Source: Flavobacterium limi
GTDB lineage: Bacteria > Bacteroidota > Bacteroidia > Flavobacteriales > Flavobacteriaceae
Length of the DNA stretch: 64,000 bases
Direction of reading: 5' to 3'
Assembly (NCBI RefSeq): GCF_010645075.1
Contig: NZ_JAADZV010000010.1
Coordinates: 115,794-179,793, forward strand
This document shows, piece by piece, positions 15,093-23,293 of this stretch. The translations under genes and the position numbers were made by a program. The notes beneath the pieces were generated by a model that worked only from the letters and a program-made list of their open reading frames with translations, had not been told where the DNA came from and did not search any database. Numbering within the stretch: position 1 is the first letter of the stretch; each line of letters opens with the position of its first letter.

Positions 15093-16490
15093 ATGAGGAT
15101 GGTATATCTAATCATATTAGTTTTTGTACAAATGATTTGTTTTTCTCAAAATAAGCAAATTCTGTATAATTTTACATCGATTCCACAGTCGTTACTGGTG
15201 AATCCGGGTGCTGACGTGTCTTATAAATATTTTTTCGGAATTCCGGGATTATCCGGTGTTTCGGCAAATTTTGGTTCAAGCAGTTTTTCAGTATATGATT
15301 TGTTTGCTGATAACGGAGTCGATTTTAATGACAAAGTAAGGAATGTAGTTAATAAATCATCAAACAAAGATAAGATATACACTAACCAGCAGCTCGAATT
15401 GTTCTCTGGTGGTTTTAGAATAGGCGGAGAGGAGAGCAGATCGTATATTTCTTTTGGAGGTTATCAGGAGCTTGATTTTTTAATGTATGTTCCAAAAGAT
15501 ATGGCGATTCTGGCTTTAGACGGAAATCGGGATTACATAGGGAAATCGTTCAATTTGGGAGATATAAATTTACGTGCTGAGGTACTTTCAGTTTTTCATG
15601 TTGGATTTCATAAAAAAATGAATGATAAGCTGGTTTTGGGTGGTCGCGTCAAATTATATTCCAGCGGAGCCAATGCAAATTCTACTAGAAACTCCGGTTT
15701 CATTTACACTACAAATGGAACAACGGATCAAAATATTTATTATCAATACATTTCTTCTAATTTGGAATTGCAGACATCCGGAATAGCAGCCTTTACCAAA
15801 GATGAATATGATGGGAATATAACCAATGATCTTATTTATAATACATTTTTTAATGGAAGTCTGGGGCTGGGTTTTGATGCAGGATTAACGTATTATTTTA
15901 GAAAAAATCTTCAGTTTACGGCAAGTATTATAGATGTTGGTTTTATCAGGCATACAAAAGATATTGAAACGCTGACCTATAAAGGAAGTTATGAATATGA
16001 TGGTGTGAATCCAGGTTTTGATTTTACTAATGAACCCGAAAATGTGTTGGATGATTTTCAAAAAGCGATTCCGAGAGACACACTTTATAATAAATATACC
16101 ACCTGGAGGCCTGCAAAATTCAATACTTCTGTTGAATATTCATTTGGGAAATCCAGATTTGACCAAGATTGCAGTTGTAAGCCGCCAGGAGAACGTCAAT
16201 ATGTAAATGCGGTAGGAGCACAATTATTTACTATGACGATGCCAAAAGATCCTTTTGTTGCTTTTACGGCTTTTTATAAACGAAGACTTTTGCGAAAATT
16301 AGAACTCAAAACCACTTATACAGTCGATTCGTTTTCTTATAAAAATATTGGTTTGGGAATAGCAGGAACATGGGGAAAATTAAATATGTATTTCCTTGTA
16401 GACAATGTCTTAGAGTATAAGGATATCACCAAAACCAATAGTGCAGCATTTCAGTTAGGAATCAACTTTGTTTTTCAGGATCAAGATTAG
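15093..16490 (+). CDS. DUF5723 family outer-membrane beta-barrel protein
   Basis: The 465-residue product has a signal peptide (YLIILVFVQMICFSQ). The mature part is rich in alternating aromatic and polar residues typical of a barrel, and closes with a C-terminal strand ending FQLGINFVFQDQD. The opening segment ILYNFTSIPQSLLVNPGA is typical of DUF5723, a Bacteroidota outer-membrane family of unknown function. It is coupled to the lipoprotein gene just upstream. A transport or assembly role is only a guess. Confidence 0.8.
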   Translation: MRMVYLIILVFVQMICFSQNKQILYNFTSIPQSLLVNPGADVSYKYFFGIPGLSGVSANFGSSSFSVYDLFADNGVDFNDKVRNVVNKSSNKDKIYTNQQLELFSGGFRIGGEESRSYISFGGYQELDFLMYVPKDMAILALDGNRDYIGKSFNLGDINLRAEVLSVFHVGFHKKMNDKLVLGGRVKLYSSGANANSTRNSGFIYTTNGTTDQNIYYQYISSNLELQTSGIAAFTKDEYDGNITNDLIYNTFFNGSLGLGFDAGLTYYFRKNLQFTASIIDVGFIRHTKDIETLTYKGSYEYDGVNPGFDFTNEPENVLDDFQKAIPRDTLYNKYTTWRPAKFNTSVEYSFGKSRFDQDCSCKPPGERQYVNAVGAQLFTMTMPKDPFVAFTAFYKRRLLRKLELKTTYTVDSFSYKNIGLGIAGTWGKLNMYFLVDNVLEYKDITKTNSAAFQLGINFVFQDQD

Positions 16491-16614
16491 TTTTTGGAAT
16501 TTTAGAATTAAATATTGATTGATTTTTGACATTGACATTGATATTGAATTTTGATAGTGATAGAGTCAAAAAAAAATCTGAATAAGTTAATGAACAAGTT
16601 TCCAATTTATTCAC

Positions 16615-16622
16615 TATATTTG
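16615..16622 (+). promoter_or_regulatory. -7 box (TATATTTG) for guaB
   Basis: TATATTTG matches TAnnTTTG and lies 26 bp before the guaB ATG. A clear -33 TTG is not visible. Confidence 0.5.
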
Positions 16623-16648
16623 CACGCAATTCAACTACAAATTGCAAC

Positions 16649-18121
16649 ATGATAGCACACAACTCCAAGATCATCGGCGAAGGTTTAACTTACGATGATG
16701 TATTATTAGTACCAAACTACTCTAATGTGCTTCCACGCGAAGTGAGTATCAAATCAAAATTCTCAAGAAACATAACATTAAACGTTCCAATCGTATCTGC
16801 TGCTATGGATACAGTGACCGAAAGTGCAATGGCAATCGCTATTGCGCAGGAAGGCGGAATTGGAGTTTTACATAAAAATATGACCATCGAACAGCAGGCG
16901 GCGAAGGTTAGAAAAGTGAAGCGTGCTGAGGCCGGAATGATTTTAGATCCGGTAACATTACCAATGAATTCAACAATTGCAGATGCAAAAGCTGCGATGA
17001 AAGAATTCGGAATCGGCGGTATTCCAATCGTTGATGAAAACAGAATACTAAAAGGAATTGTTACCAACCGCGACTTACGTTTCGAAAAAAACAGCTCAAG
17101 ACCAATTGCTGAGGTTATGACAAGCACTAATCTCGTGACTGTTGCTGAAGGGACTTCATTAGAGCAGGCGGAAGTTGTTTTACAAGGACATAAAATCGAA
17201 AAATTACCTGTAGTAAACGCGAAAAATGAATTAGTTGGCTTAATTACCTTTAGAGATATAACGAAACTCACTCAAAAACCAATTGCTAATAAAGATACTT
17301 TTGGACGTTTGAGAGTGGCCGCTGCAATTGGAGTTACAGGTGATGCTGTAGAAAGGGCAGGTGCATTAGTTGCTGCCGGTGTAGATGCCATCATTATTGA
17401 TACTGCTCACGGACATACTGAAGGTGTAGTAAATACATTAAAAGAAGTAAAATCAAAATTCCCGCAAATAGATGTTATTGTTGGGAACATCGCAACTCCG
17501 GAAGCTGCTAAATATTTAGTAGAAAACGGTGCAGATGGCGTAAAGGTAGGGATTGGACCTGGTTCTATCTGTACAACCCGTATCGTTGCAGGTGTTGGTT
17601 TTCCTCAGTTTTCCGCAGTTCTGGAAGTGGCTGCCGCTATCAAAGGAACAGGGGTTCCGGTAATTGCAGATGGAGGAATCCGTTATACTGGAGATATTCC
17701 TAAAGCTATCGCAGCCGGTGCTGACTGTGTAATGTTAGGTTCATTATTGGCGGGAACTAAAGAATCGCCGGGAGAAACGATTATTTTCGAAGGAAGAAAA
17801 TTCAAATCATACCGTGGAATGGGATCAGTTGAAGCGATGCAGACAGGTTCTAAAGATCGTTATTTCCAGGATGTTGAAGACGATGTTAAAAAATTAGTTC
17901 CGGAAGGAATTGTTGGGCGTGTTCCTTACAAAGGAGAATTAAACGAAAGTATGCTTCAGTTTATCGGAGGTCTTCGTGCTGGAATGGGATATTGCGGATC
18001 AAAAGATATTCCAACTTTACAGGAAACTGGACGTTTTGTCAGAATCACTTCAAGCGGGATTAATGAAAGTCATCCACACAACGTAACTATTACAAAAGAA
18101 GCTCCAAATTATTCCAGATAA
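16649..18121 (+). CDS. guaB: Inosine-5'-monophosphate dehydrogenase
   Basis: GuaB oxidises IMP to XMP, the committed step of GMP synthesis. The 490-residue protein has the standard layout. The N-terminal barrel segment is GLTYDDVLLVP, and two CBS domains occupy about residues 95-205 (MTSTNLVTVAEG, EKLPVVNAKNELVGLIT). The barrel then resumes with the active-site loop VGIGPGSICTTRIV, whose catalytic Cys is near 307. The flap region carries SYRGMGSVEAM and EGIVGRVPYKG. The gene has its own promoter box and ends at a strong terminator shared with a convergent gene. Confidence 0.97.
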   Translation: MIAHNSKIIGEGLTYDDVLLVPNYSNVLPREVSIKSKFSRNITLNVPIVSAAMDTVTESAMAIAIAQEGGIGVLHKNMTIEQQAAKVRKVKRAEAGMILDPVTLPMNSTIADAKAAMKEFGIGGIPIVDENRILKGIVTNRDLRFEKNSSRPIAEVMTSTNLVTVAEGTSLEQAEVVLQGHKIEKLPVVNAKNELVGLITFRDITKLTQKPIANKDTFGRLRVAAAIGVTGDAVERAGALVAAGVDAIIIDTAHGHTEGVVNTLKEVKSKFPQIDVIVGNIATPEAAKYLVENGADGVKVGIGPGSICTTRIVAGVGFPQFSAVLEVAAAIKGTGVPVIADGGIRYTGDIPKAIAAGADCVMLGSLLAGTKESPGETIIFEGRKFKSYRGMGSVEAMQTGSKDRYFQDVEDDVKKLVPEGIVGRVPYKGELNESMLQFIGGLRAGMGYCGSKDIPTLQETGRFVRITSSGINESHPHNVTITKEAPNYSR

Positions 18122-18139
18122 TTTAGTTTTTATGATATA

Positions 18140-18175
18140 AAAAAGGCGTAAAATTTCAAATTCTTACGCCTTTTT
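18140..18175. terminator. Bidirectional terminator after guaB
   Basis: AAAAAGGCGTAA (18140-18151) and TTACGCCTTTTT (18164-18175) form a perfect 12-bp stem with a 12-nt loop. Flanking A and T runs suit termination of both guaB and the convergent gene at 18180. Confidence 0.85.
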
Positions 18176-18179
18176 CTAT

Positions 18180-18680
18180 TTAGTTAATAATTGAAATTCC
18201 ATTATTAAGTTCGTCAATAATATCCTGGTTTTGTTCTATCGCTTCAGCCTGAGCTCCAAACTGCATTTGTATAGAACCGCCTTTTCCGTTATAAATGAAA
18301 CCTTGGTATTTATATAGTATATCATTATAATCTAATTCACATTCAAAGTAATTTACCGTTAAGTTATTTATCTTCTTTTTGGAGATTTTAAGATTTTTGA
18401 TTTTACCAAACTCTTTATATTCATCCTCAATAGTACCTTTTAACTTTTTATCTGTAATGAAATAATCATATTCGATAAAATAGACATTTACCAAATTGTA
18501 TTTGTCATGAAACTGTACATCCCAATCTGATGACTCTGTTCGAATCCATTTTTCAGGATTGTATTTTATTTCATAAATTTCTTTTCGACTGATGTAAGAA
18601 TCTAATTTTGAGTTTTTTTTACTCTGTCCCATTGTAAAAAGGCAGGACATGAAGAATAGTAAAATTAATTTTTTCGACAT
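18180..18680 (-). CDS. Small exported protein of unknown function
   Basis: The 166-residue product has a signal peptide (MSKKLILLFFMSCLFTMGQS) and a mature domain of about 145 residues. The pattern YEIKYNPEKWIRTESSDWDVQFHD, then several lysine-rich strands, recalls small exported proteins that store a predicted-value or PsbP-like fold, but I cannot name a family with confidence. There is a Cys in the signal region, yet no convincing lipobox. It is convergent with guaB and separated by 94 bp from the L,D-transpeptidase gene upstream on the same strand. Confidence 0.65.
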   Translation of the reverse strand: MSKKLILLFFMSCLFTMGQSKKNSKLDSYISRKEIYEIKYNPEKWIRTESSDWDVQFHDKYNLVNVYFIEYDYFITDKKLKGTIEDEYKEFGKIKNLKISKKKINNLTVNYFECELDYNDILYKYQGFIYNGKGGSIQMQFGAQAEAIEQNQDIIDELNNGISIIN

Positions 18681-18774
18681 TATATATTTATTTTTAATTT
18701 CATTTAAAACTCTGTTTTAGCAGAGATTATTAAACGAAATTAAGAAATTAATAAAGAAATATTCTAAAAAAAAT

Positions 18775-19662
18775 CTATAGCGAAGCCGTATTTTTCTCCA
18801 TTTCCCTTAAAGTTTGATTTTCTAAAATTTCCTGAATAAAAGGTTTTGTCTGCTTTTCAATTTCAGCTTCAGAAATATTTAAAGCTTTAGGAGCGGTTGC
18901 TAATTGAAGCCACGGTTTAGGACCTTCAAAATCATAACTTCCAAAAACAACTACCGGTGTTCCTTTTACTTTTACATTTTCCTTGTCTTTTAAAATCCAT
19001 TCATCAGCAAATTTATAGAGATATATGGCATCTTTTTCCAATAATCTCAAGCAGGAATGTGAAGCAGGATAACCAGGTAATTCATATTGATGGAAACCAA
19101 CTCCCAGTTTATTTTCGATGTTGAAATTCCATTTAAGCTCCCATTCATCATTAAAAGTACTGGTTGTTTTTTCTGCTTTCCAATTGGTGAAAAACAATCC
19201 TGTTGGAGTAGGGTCTGCCTTTCTTCCCATATTAGTCGGGCCTGTACGAACTAATTCACCATTTTCATAAGCGGCGAAAGTTTGCGTAGGATAAGAGAAT
19301 ATAATGATTTTTGAAACTTCTTCCAGAGCATTAACATGCAATGGAAAAGGAAGGTAATAAACCAAATCACCACTAAAATCTGAAGGAATTACAATCGAAT
19401 CCAGTTTCTTAAGACTTGCTTTATCAGCTCTGTTTAGAGCATAAATGATATTCATTTTACTACTATCAGCTTCGTTGGCTTTTAACCAGTCTTTCGATTT
19501 GGTAAACTGATATGAAACAGTAGATTCAGGTTTTTTATACTCAACTGTTTTCTTAGGTTTATTATTTTCACTTATCGTAATAGTATCACTTTTTTTGCAT
19601 GAAACCATTAAAATTAAAATTAATATAAGTAGTGCGTTTGCGATGTAATATAACTTTTTCAT
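18775..19662 (-). CDS. Lipoprotein L,D-transpeptidase (YkuD domain)
   Basis: L,D-transpeptidases make 3-3 crosslinks in peptidoglycan or attach proteins to it. The YkuD motif is visible: HQYELPGYPASHSCLRLL, with catalytic Cys near residue 204 and a following Arg. The strands IIIFSYPTQTFAAYENGELV and ADPTPTGLFFTNWKAEK precede it. I chose the ATG at 19662 (MKKLYYIANALL). It gives a signal peptide ending in lipobox LMVSC, so the enzyme is a lipoprotein. An upstream in-frame start at 19710 would disrupt this. It lies alone between a small exported protein and an alpha/beta hydrolase. Confidence 0.87.
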   Translation of the reverse strand: MKKLYYIANALLILILILMVSCKKSDTITISENNKPKKTVEYKKPESTVSYQFTKSKDWLKANEADSSKMNIIYALNRADKASLKKLDSIVIPSDFSGDLVYYLPFPLHVNALEEVSKIIIFSYPTQTFAAYENGELVRTGPTNMGRKADPTPTGLFFTNWKAEKTTSTFNDEWELKWNFNIENKLGVGFHQYELPGYPASHSCLRLLEKDAIYLYKFADEWILKDKENVKVKGTPVVVFGSYDFEGPKPWLQLATAPKALNISEAEIEKQTKPFIQEILENQTLREMEKNTASL

Positions 19663-19738
19663 AATTTGGCGTTTTTTTTGATTATGATAAAGTTCTATTT
19701 TTTGAGTCAATTGTCCTTTACAGAATTTTTAGCATTGT

Positions 19739-20686
19739 TTATTGGATTTTCATTATAAAGACAGAAACATTTTTTGCCCATTCAGTCTTGTTCTTAATTA
19801 AATAATTTTCATGTCCGGTGTTTTTGAAAATCTTTAAAATTTTTATTCCTTTTAAATTTGAGTATATTTCATATGTTTCTTCTCTGCTGACACTTTTATC
19901 CTTTTCTCCATAAAGCAATAAAACAGGACAATTTATATTTTTAGCATATTGTGAAGGATTATGGCTGAATCCCCAAAATCCATTTTGAACCCCACCCCAA
20001 AACAATAAAATTCCTGCCATAGGAAATGTTGGAGCATTCATTTTTTTAAATCTGGCACAAAGGGTTTGATACATGGAACCAAAAGGACATTCGATTATAA
20101 TTCCTTTAGGCTGTATTTTATAATCATTTATGCATTTCATTATTGCAACGGCTCCCATAGAAGTTCCAAAAAGATATATGTTTCTTTCTCCTTTTCTGGA
20201 TAAGTAATCAAATGTAGTTTTTACTTCTTCCGCTTCTTTATAGCCAATTGTTGTCTGATTTCCTTCTGAGTTTCCACAGCCCATAAAATCAATAAGCATG
20301 GTGCTGTAACCTAATTTTATAAACTCATCTGATTTTTGAATCATTGAAGATTTTTCTGAATTATAGCCATGAAATAATATCACTGTGCCCTTGGAATTAG
20401 GTGTTTTAATTATCCAGCATTCTATTTCTTTGTTGCTTTTTAATTTCAAAGTTTTGTATTCCTGAGACGGAAGTTTAGTGTTGTGTGGCTTAGGATTGTT
20501 TACTCCAAAGCATAAGGTTTTTATTTTTCCAAGCGAAGATAATTTCTCAGGACTTTTAGTTTTTTCAGATTGCTTTTCTGTAAAATGAGTAAACTTATGA
20601 GCATGAAAAAAAGCAATCATATTCATTATTATAAAAATGAATAAAATTGCTTTTATGTAGTTTTTCCTGTCTTTAAATAATTTCAT
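19739..20686 (-). CDS. Membrane-anchored alpha/beta hydrolase (serine hydrolase)
   Basis: The 315-residue protein has one N-terminal membrane segment (AILFIFIIMNMIAFFHAH). A classic alpha/beta hydrolase follows: oxyanion region VILFHGYNSEKSS, nucleophile elbow LFGTSMGAVAIM (Ser near 174), acid segment LLLYGEKDKSVS and final His in NTGHENYL. The group includes YqkD/BAAT-like hydrolases whose substrates are poorly known. It is a single gene with short spacers on both sides and nothing that pins down a substrate. Confidence 0.85.
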   Translation of the reverse strand: MKLFKDRKNYIKAILFIFIIMNMIAFFHAHKFTHFTEKQSEKTKSPEKLSSLGKIKTLCFGVNNPKPHNTKLPSQEYKTLKLKSNKEIECWIIKTPNSKGTVILFHGYNSEKSSMIQKSDEFIKLGYSTMLIDFMGCGNSEGNQTTIGYKEAEEVKTTFDYLSRKGERNIYLFGTSMGAVAIMKCINDYKIQPKGIIIECPFGSMYQTLCARFKKMNAPTFPMAGILLFWGGVQNGFWGFSHNPSQYAKNINCPVLLLYGEKDKSVSREETYEIYSNLKGIKILKIFKNTGHENYLIKNKTEWAKNVSVFIMKIQ

Positions 20687-20741
20687 TTAGTTTTTAAGTC
20701 CAGATTTAGTTTCAGCTATTCAAATCTAAAATAAAACTATC

Positions 20742-21326
20742 TTAAATCAAACCTTTTATTTTAGCATACTGTAACAACATGATTGTCTTTGCATCAGTAA
20801 TCTCACCAGATTCAATCATAGCATATGCTTCGTTAAAAGTAAGCTCTAAAACTTCAATATTTTCCTGTTCTGCATCCAGTCCGCCCCCTTCGCTAACTTT
20901 CATGCTTTCATCATATTCTCCGATAAATAGGTGTAAAATCTCTGTTACTGCACCGGGAGACATGTAAGTTTCAAAAATTTTTTGAACTTTAGAAATGCGA
21001 TAACCAGTTTCTTCTTCTGTTTCGCGAATAATTGCATTTTCGGGATTATCCTGATCTAAAAGCCCGGCACAGACTTCAATCATCATTCCGTCTTTATTTC
21101 CATTAAGAAATGTCGGTAAGCGAAACTGACGTGTTAAAATAACCGTTTTCTTAGTTGAATTATATAGTAAAATTCCGGCACCATTACCACGATCATAAAC
21201 CTCTCGTTTGTGAATTTCAGATACTCCGTTTTCTTTCTTATAGTCAAAAGTTACCCGGTTTAGAATATACCAGTTATCGGATAATAATTTAGTTTCTTTT
21301 ATTTCAATTTCAGGTTTTTTTCTCAT
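20742..21326 (-). CDS. nudK: NUDIX hydrolase, GDP-mannose pyrophosphatase NudK-like
   Basis: The 194-residue protein matches the NudK/ADP-sugar pyrophosphatase group: N-terminal strands with LLSDNWYILNRVTFDY, then VILTRQFRLPTF, and a NUDIX box near 85-107. The box ends in the standard RETEEETGY. Its first Glu position (G-x5-E) is Asn (GLLDQDN), a change outside the main metal-binding REUXEE segment. NudK hydrolyses GDP-mannose to GMP and mannose-1-phosphate. The gene follows purA on the same strand but after a strong terminator. Confidence 0.85.
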   Translation of the reverse strand: MRKKPEIEIKETKLLSDNWYILNRVTFDYKKENGVSEIHKREVYDRGNGAGILLYNSTKKTVILTRQFRLPTFLNGNKDGMMIEVCAGLLDQDNPENAIIRETEEETGYRISKVQKIFETYMSPGAVTEILHLFIGEYDESMKVSEGGGLDAEQENIEVLELTFNEAYAMIESGEITDAKTIMLLQYAKIKGLI

Positions 21327-21347
21327 GATAAATATTTTTGTATAAAA

Positions 21348-21374
21348 AAAACGCTCTGATTATCAGAGCGTTTT
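21348..21374 (-). terminator. Terminator after purA
   Basis: AAAACGCTCTGA (21348-21359) and TCAGAGCGTTTT (21363-21374) form a perfect 12-bp stem with a 3-nt loop. It starts 5 bp past the purA stop, and T's follow on the minus strand. Confidence 0.85.
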
Positions 21375-21379
21375 GAATA

Positions 21380-22651
21380 TTATTTTGTTATTGTTTGCTT
21401 TCTGTCTGGTCCAACCGATACAATTTTGATTGGTACTTCGATTTCTTTCTCAATAAACTCGATATATTCTTTTAGCTCAACAGGCAATTGATCGTAAGTT
21501 GTCAATCCTGTTAAATCTGCTTTCCATCCTTTAAATTCTTTATAAACGGGAGTCACATTTTCCGGCTCGATGTTATAAGGGAAGTGAGAAATATTTTGTC
21601 CTTTATAATTATATTCAGTACAAACTTTTAAAGTTTCAAATCCGGAAAGAACATCACCTTTCATCATCATTAACTGTGTAACTCCGTTAACCTGAACAGC
21701 ATATTTTAAAGCTACTAAGTCTAACCATCCGCAACGTCTTTGTCTTCCTGTTACAGAACCAAATTCGTTACCCACTCTTGCCATTGTTGCACCCACTTCG
21801 TCAAAAAGTTCAGTTGGGAAAGGCCCGCTGCCTACACGTGTAACGTAAGCTTTGAAAATTCCGTAAACCTCTTTGATTTTGTTAGGAGCAATTCCTAAAC
21901 CGGTACAAGCTCCGGCAGCAGTAGTGTTTGAAGAAGTTACGAAAGGATAAGTTCCGAAATCAACATCTAATAAAGATCCCTGCGCACCTTCACAAAGAAT
22001 AGACTTTCCTGCTTTTTGGGCCTGGTGCATGTATTCTTCACTGTCAATGAAATCTAATTTCTTTAATTCTTCAATTGCTTCAAAGAATTCTTTTTCTAAT
22101 TCAGTTAAGTTGTATTGAATAGCAACATCATAAAAAGCAATCATTGCCTCGTGCTTGTCAGCCAAAGCTCTGTAGCGATCTTTGAAATCTTCTAATTCAA
22201 TATCTCCAACACGTAAACCGTTTCTACCTGTTTTGTCCATATAAGTTGGTCCAATTCCTTTAAGGGTAGAACCAATTTTGGCTTTTCCTTTTGAAGCTTC
22301 AGAAGCTGCGTCAAGCAAACGGTGTGTTGGTAAAATTAAGTGTGCTTTTCTTGAAATGATTAATTTCTTTTTGATGTCAAGATTGAATTTCTCTAGACCT
22401 TCGATTTCTTTTTGAAAAACTACCGGGTCAATTACAACACCATTCCCGATGATATTTACTGAATCTTTATGGAAAATCCCGGAAGGAATGGTTCTTAGTA
22501 CGTGTTTAATTCCGTCAAATTCTAATGTATGTCCAGCGTTTGGTCCTCCCTGAAAACGTGCAATAATATCATAATTTGAGGTAAGAACGTCAACAATTTT
22601 TCCTTTACCTTCGTCTCCCCATTGTAATCCTAGTAATAAATCTACGGTCAT
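21380..22651 (-). CDS. purA: Adenylosuccinate synthetase
   Basis: PurA joins IMP and aspartate using GTP, the first step from IMP to AMP. The 423-residue sequence has the GTP-binding loop LLGLQWGDEGKGKIVD (about 5-20), GGPNAGHTL (about 35-43), KGIGPTYMDKTGRNGLRVGD (about 130-149), the GAQGSLLDVDFGTYPFVTSS segment (about 220-239) and GSVTGRQRRCGW (about 298-309). guaB, the competing IMP branch, lies 3 kb away on the opposite strand. The Fur-family gene lies 90 bp upstream in the same direction. Confidence 0.97.
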   Translation of the reverse strand: MTVDLLLGLQWGDEGKGKIVDVLTSNYDIIARFQGGPNAGHTLEFDGIKHVLRTIPSGIFHKDSVNIIGNGVVIDPVVFQKEIEGLEKFNLDIKKKLIISRKAHLILPTHRLLDAASEASKGKAKIGSTLKGIGPTYMDKTGRNGLRVGDIELEDFKDRYRALADKHEAMIAFYDVAIQYNLTELEKEFFEAIEELKKLDFIDSEEYMHQAQKAGKSILCEGAQGSLLDVDFGTYPFVTSSNTTAAGACTGLGIAPNKIKEVYGIFKAYVTRVGSGPFPTELFDEVGATMARVGNEFGSVTGRQRRCGWLDLVALKYAVQVNGVTQLMMMKGDVLSGFETLKVCTEYNYKGQNISHFPYNIEPENVTPVYKEFKGWKADLTGLTTYDQLPVELKEYIEFIEKEIEVPIKIVSVGPDRKQTITK

Positions 22652-22740
22652 TCTGTTTTAATTTGCGTTGGGACAATCTAAGCTGTCCTACTGATTATGT
22701 AGTTAATTTTTCTTTTTAATTTTTTAAAAGTCTTAACAGA

Positions 22741-23205
22741 CTATGAATTTGAGTTCTGCTTTTTGTTTCCGTAGAAATAAAGCGAGTGATTTGTAATTTC
22801 GATATCAAAAATTTCTTCGATTGTTTTTTTGATGGTCTGGATTCTTGGATCACAAAATTCAATTACTTCTCCCGAATCAGTCATGATAATATGATCGTGC
22901 TGTTTATCAAAATATGATTTTTCGTAGTAAGCCTGATTTTGCCCAAATTGATGTTTTCTCACCAATGCGCAGTCTAACAATAACTCGATCGTGTTGTATA
23001 ATGTAGCTCTGCTCACACGATAGTTTTTGTTTTTCATTTTGATATATAGGTTTTCTATGTCAAAATGTTCCTCGCTGTCGTAAATTTCCTGAAGTATAGC
23101 ATAACGCTCAGGAGTTTTACGATGCCCTTTTTGCTCAAGGTACATTGTAAAAACATTTTTTACAATTTCTTGATTTCTAGTGTTGTCAGTTGAAATGAGT
23201 GTCAT
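22741..23205 (-). CDS. Fur/PerR-family metal-dependent regulator
   Basis: The winged-helix core GHRKTPERYAILQEIYD and YRVSRATLYNTIELLL is followed by the metal-binding KQHDHIIMTDSGEVIEF, the Fur-family HxHD equivalent. The CxxC pairs that form the structural zinc site in many Fur proteins are absent; only CDP in the dimerisation region remains. The frame is open to a TTG at 23238, but that TTG fits a promoter -33 box, so I chose the ATG at 23205. The promoter would leave almost no leader. An ATG further in (MYLEQKGHRKT) is also possible. Whether it senses iron, zinc or peroxide cannot be told from sequence. Confidence 0.88.
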   Translation of the reverse strand: MTLISTDNTRNQEIVKNVFTMYLEQKGHRKTPERYAILQEIYDSEEHFDIENLYIKMKNKNYRVSRATLYNTIELLLDCALVRKHQFGQNQAYYEKSYFDKQHDHIIMTDSGEVIEFCDPRIQTIKKTIEEIFDIEITNHSLYFYGNKKQNSNS

Positions 23206-23211
23206 ATCCGG

Positions 23212-23238
23212 CAAAGATAAATTTTTATTTTTAATCAA
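23212..23238 (-). promoter_or_regulatory. Promoter of the Fur-family gene
   Basis: On the minus strand, TTG (23238-23236), a 16-bp spacer and TATCTTTG (23219-23212) resemble the Bacteroidota promoter. The -7 box ends 6 bp before the ATG at 23205, so the mRNA may be leaderless or translation may start later. Confidence 0.5.
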
Positions 23239-23293
23239 TAAAAGTTTCGGGTTTAAAGTTTCGTTATAAAACCCCTATAGACTCGTTAAAAAG

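Noticed and set aside
16717..17271. 184-codon open frame on the minus strand within guaB
   Set aside because: It is fully inside a highly conserved gene and its product is a low-complexity Ser/Ile/Thr/Phe-rich shadow.
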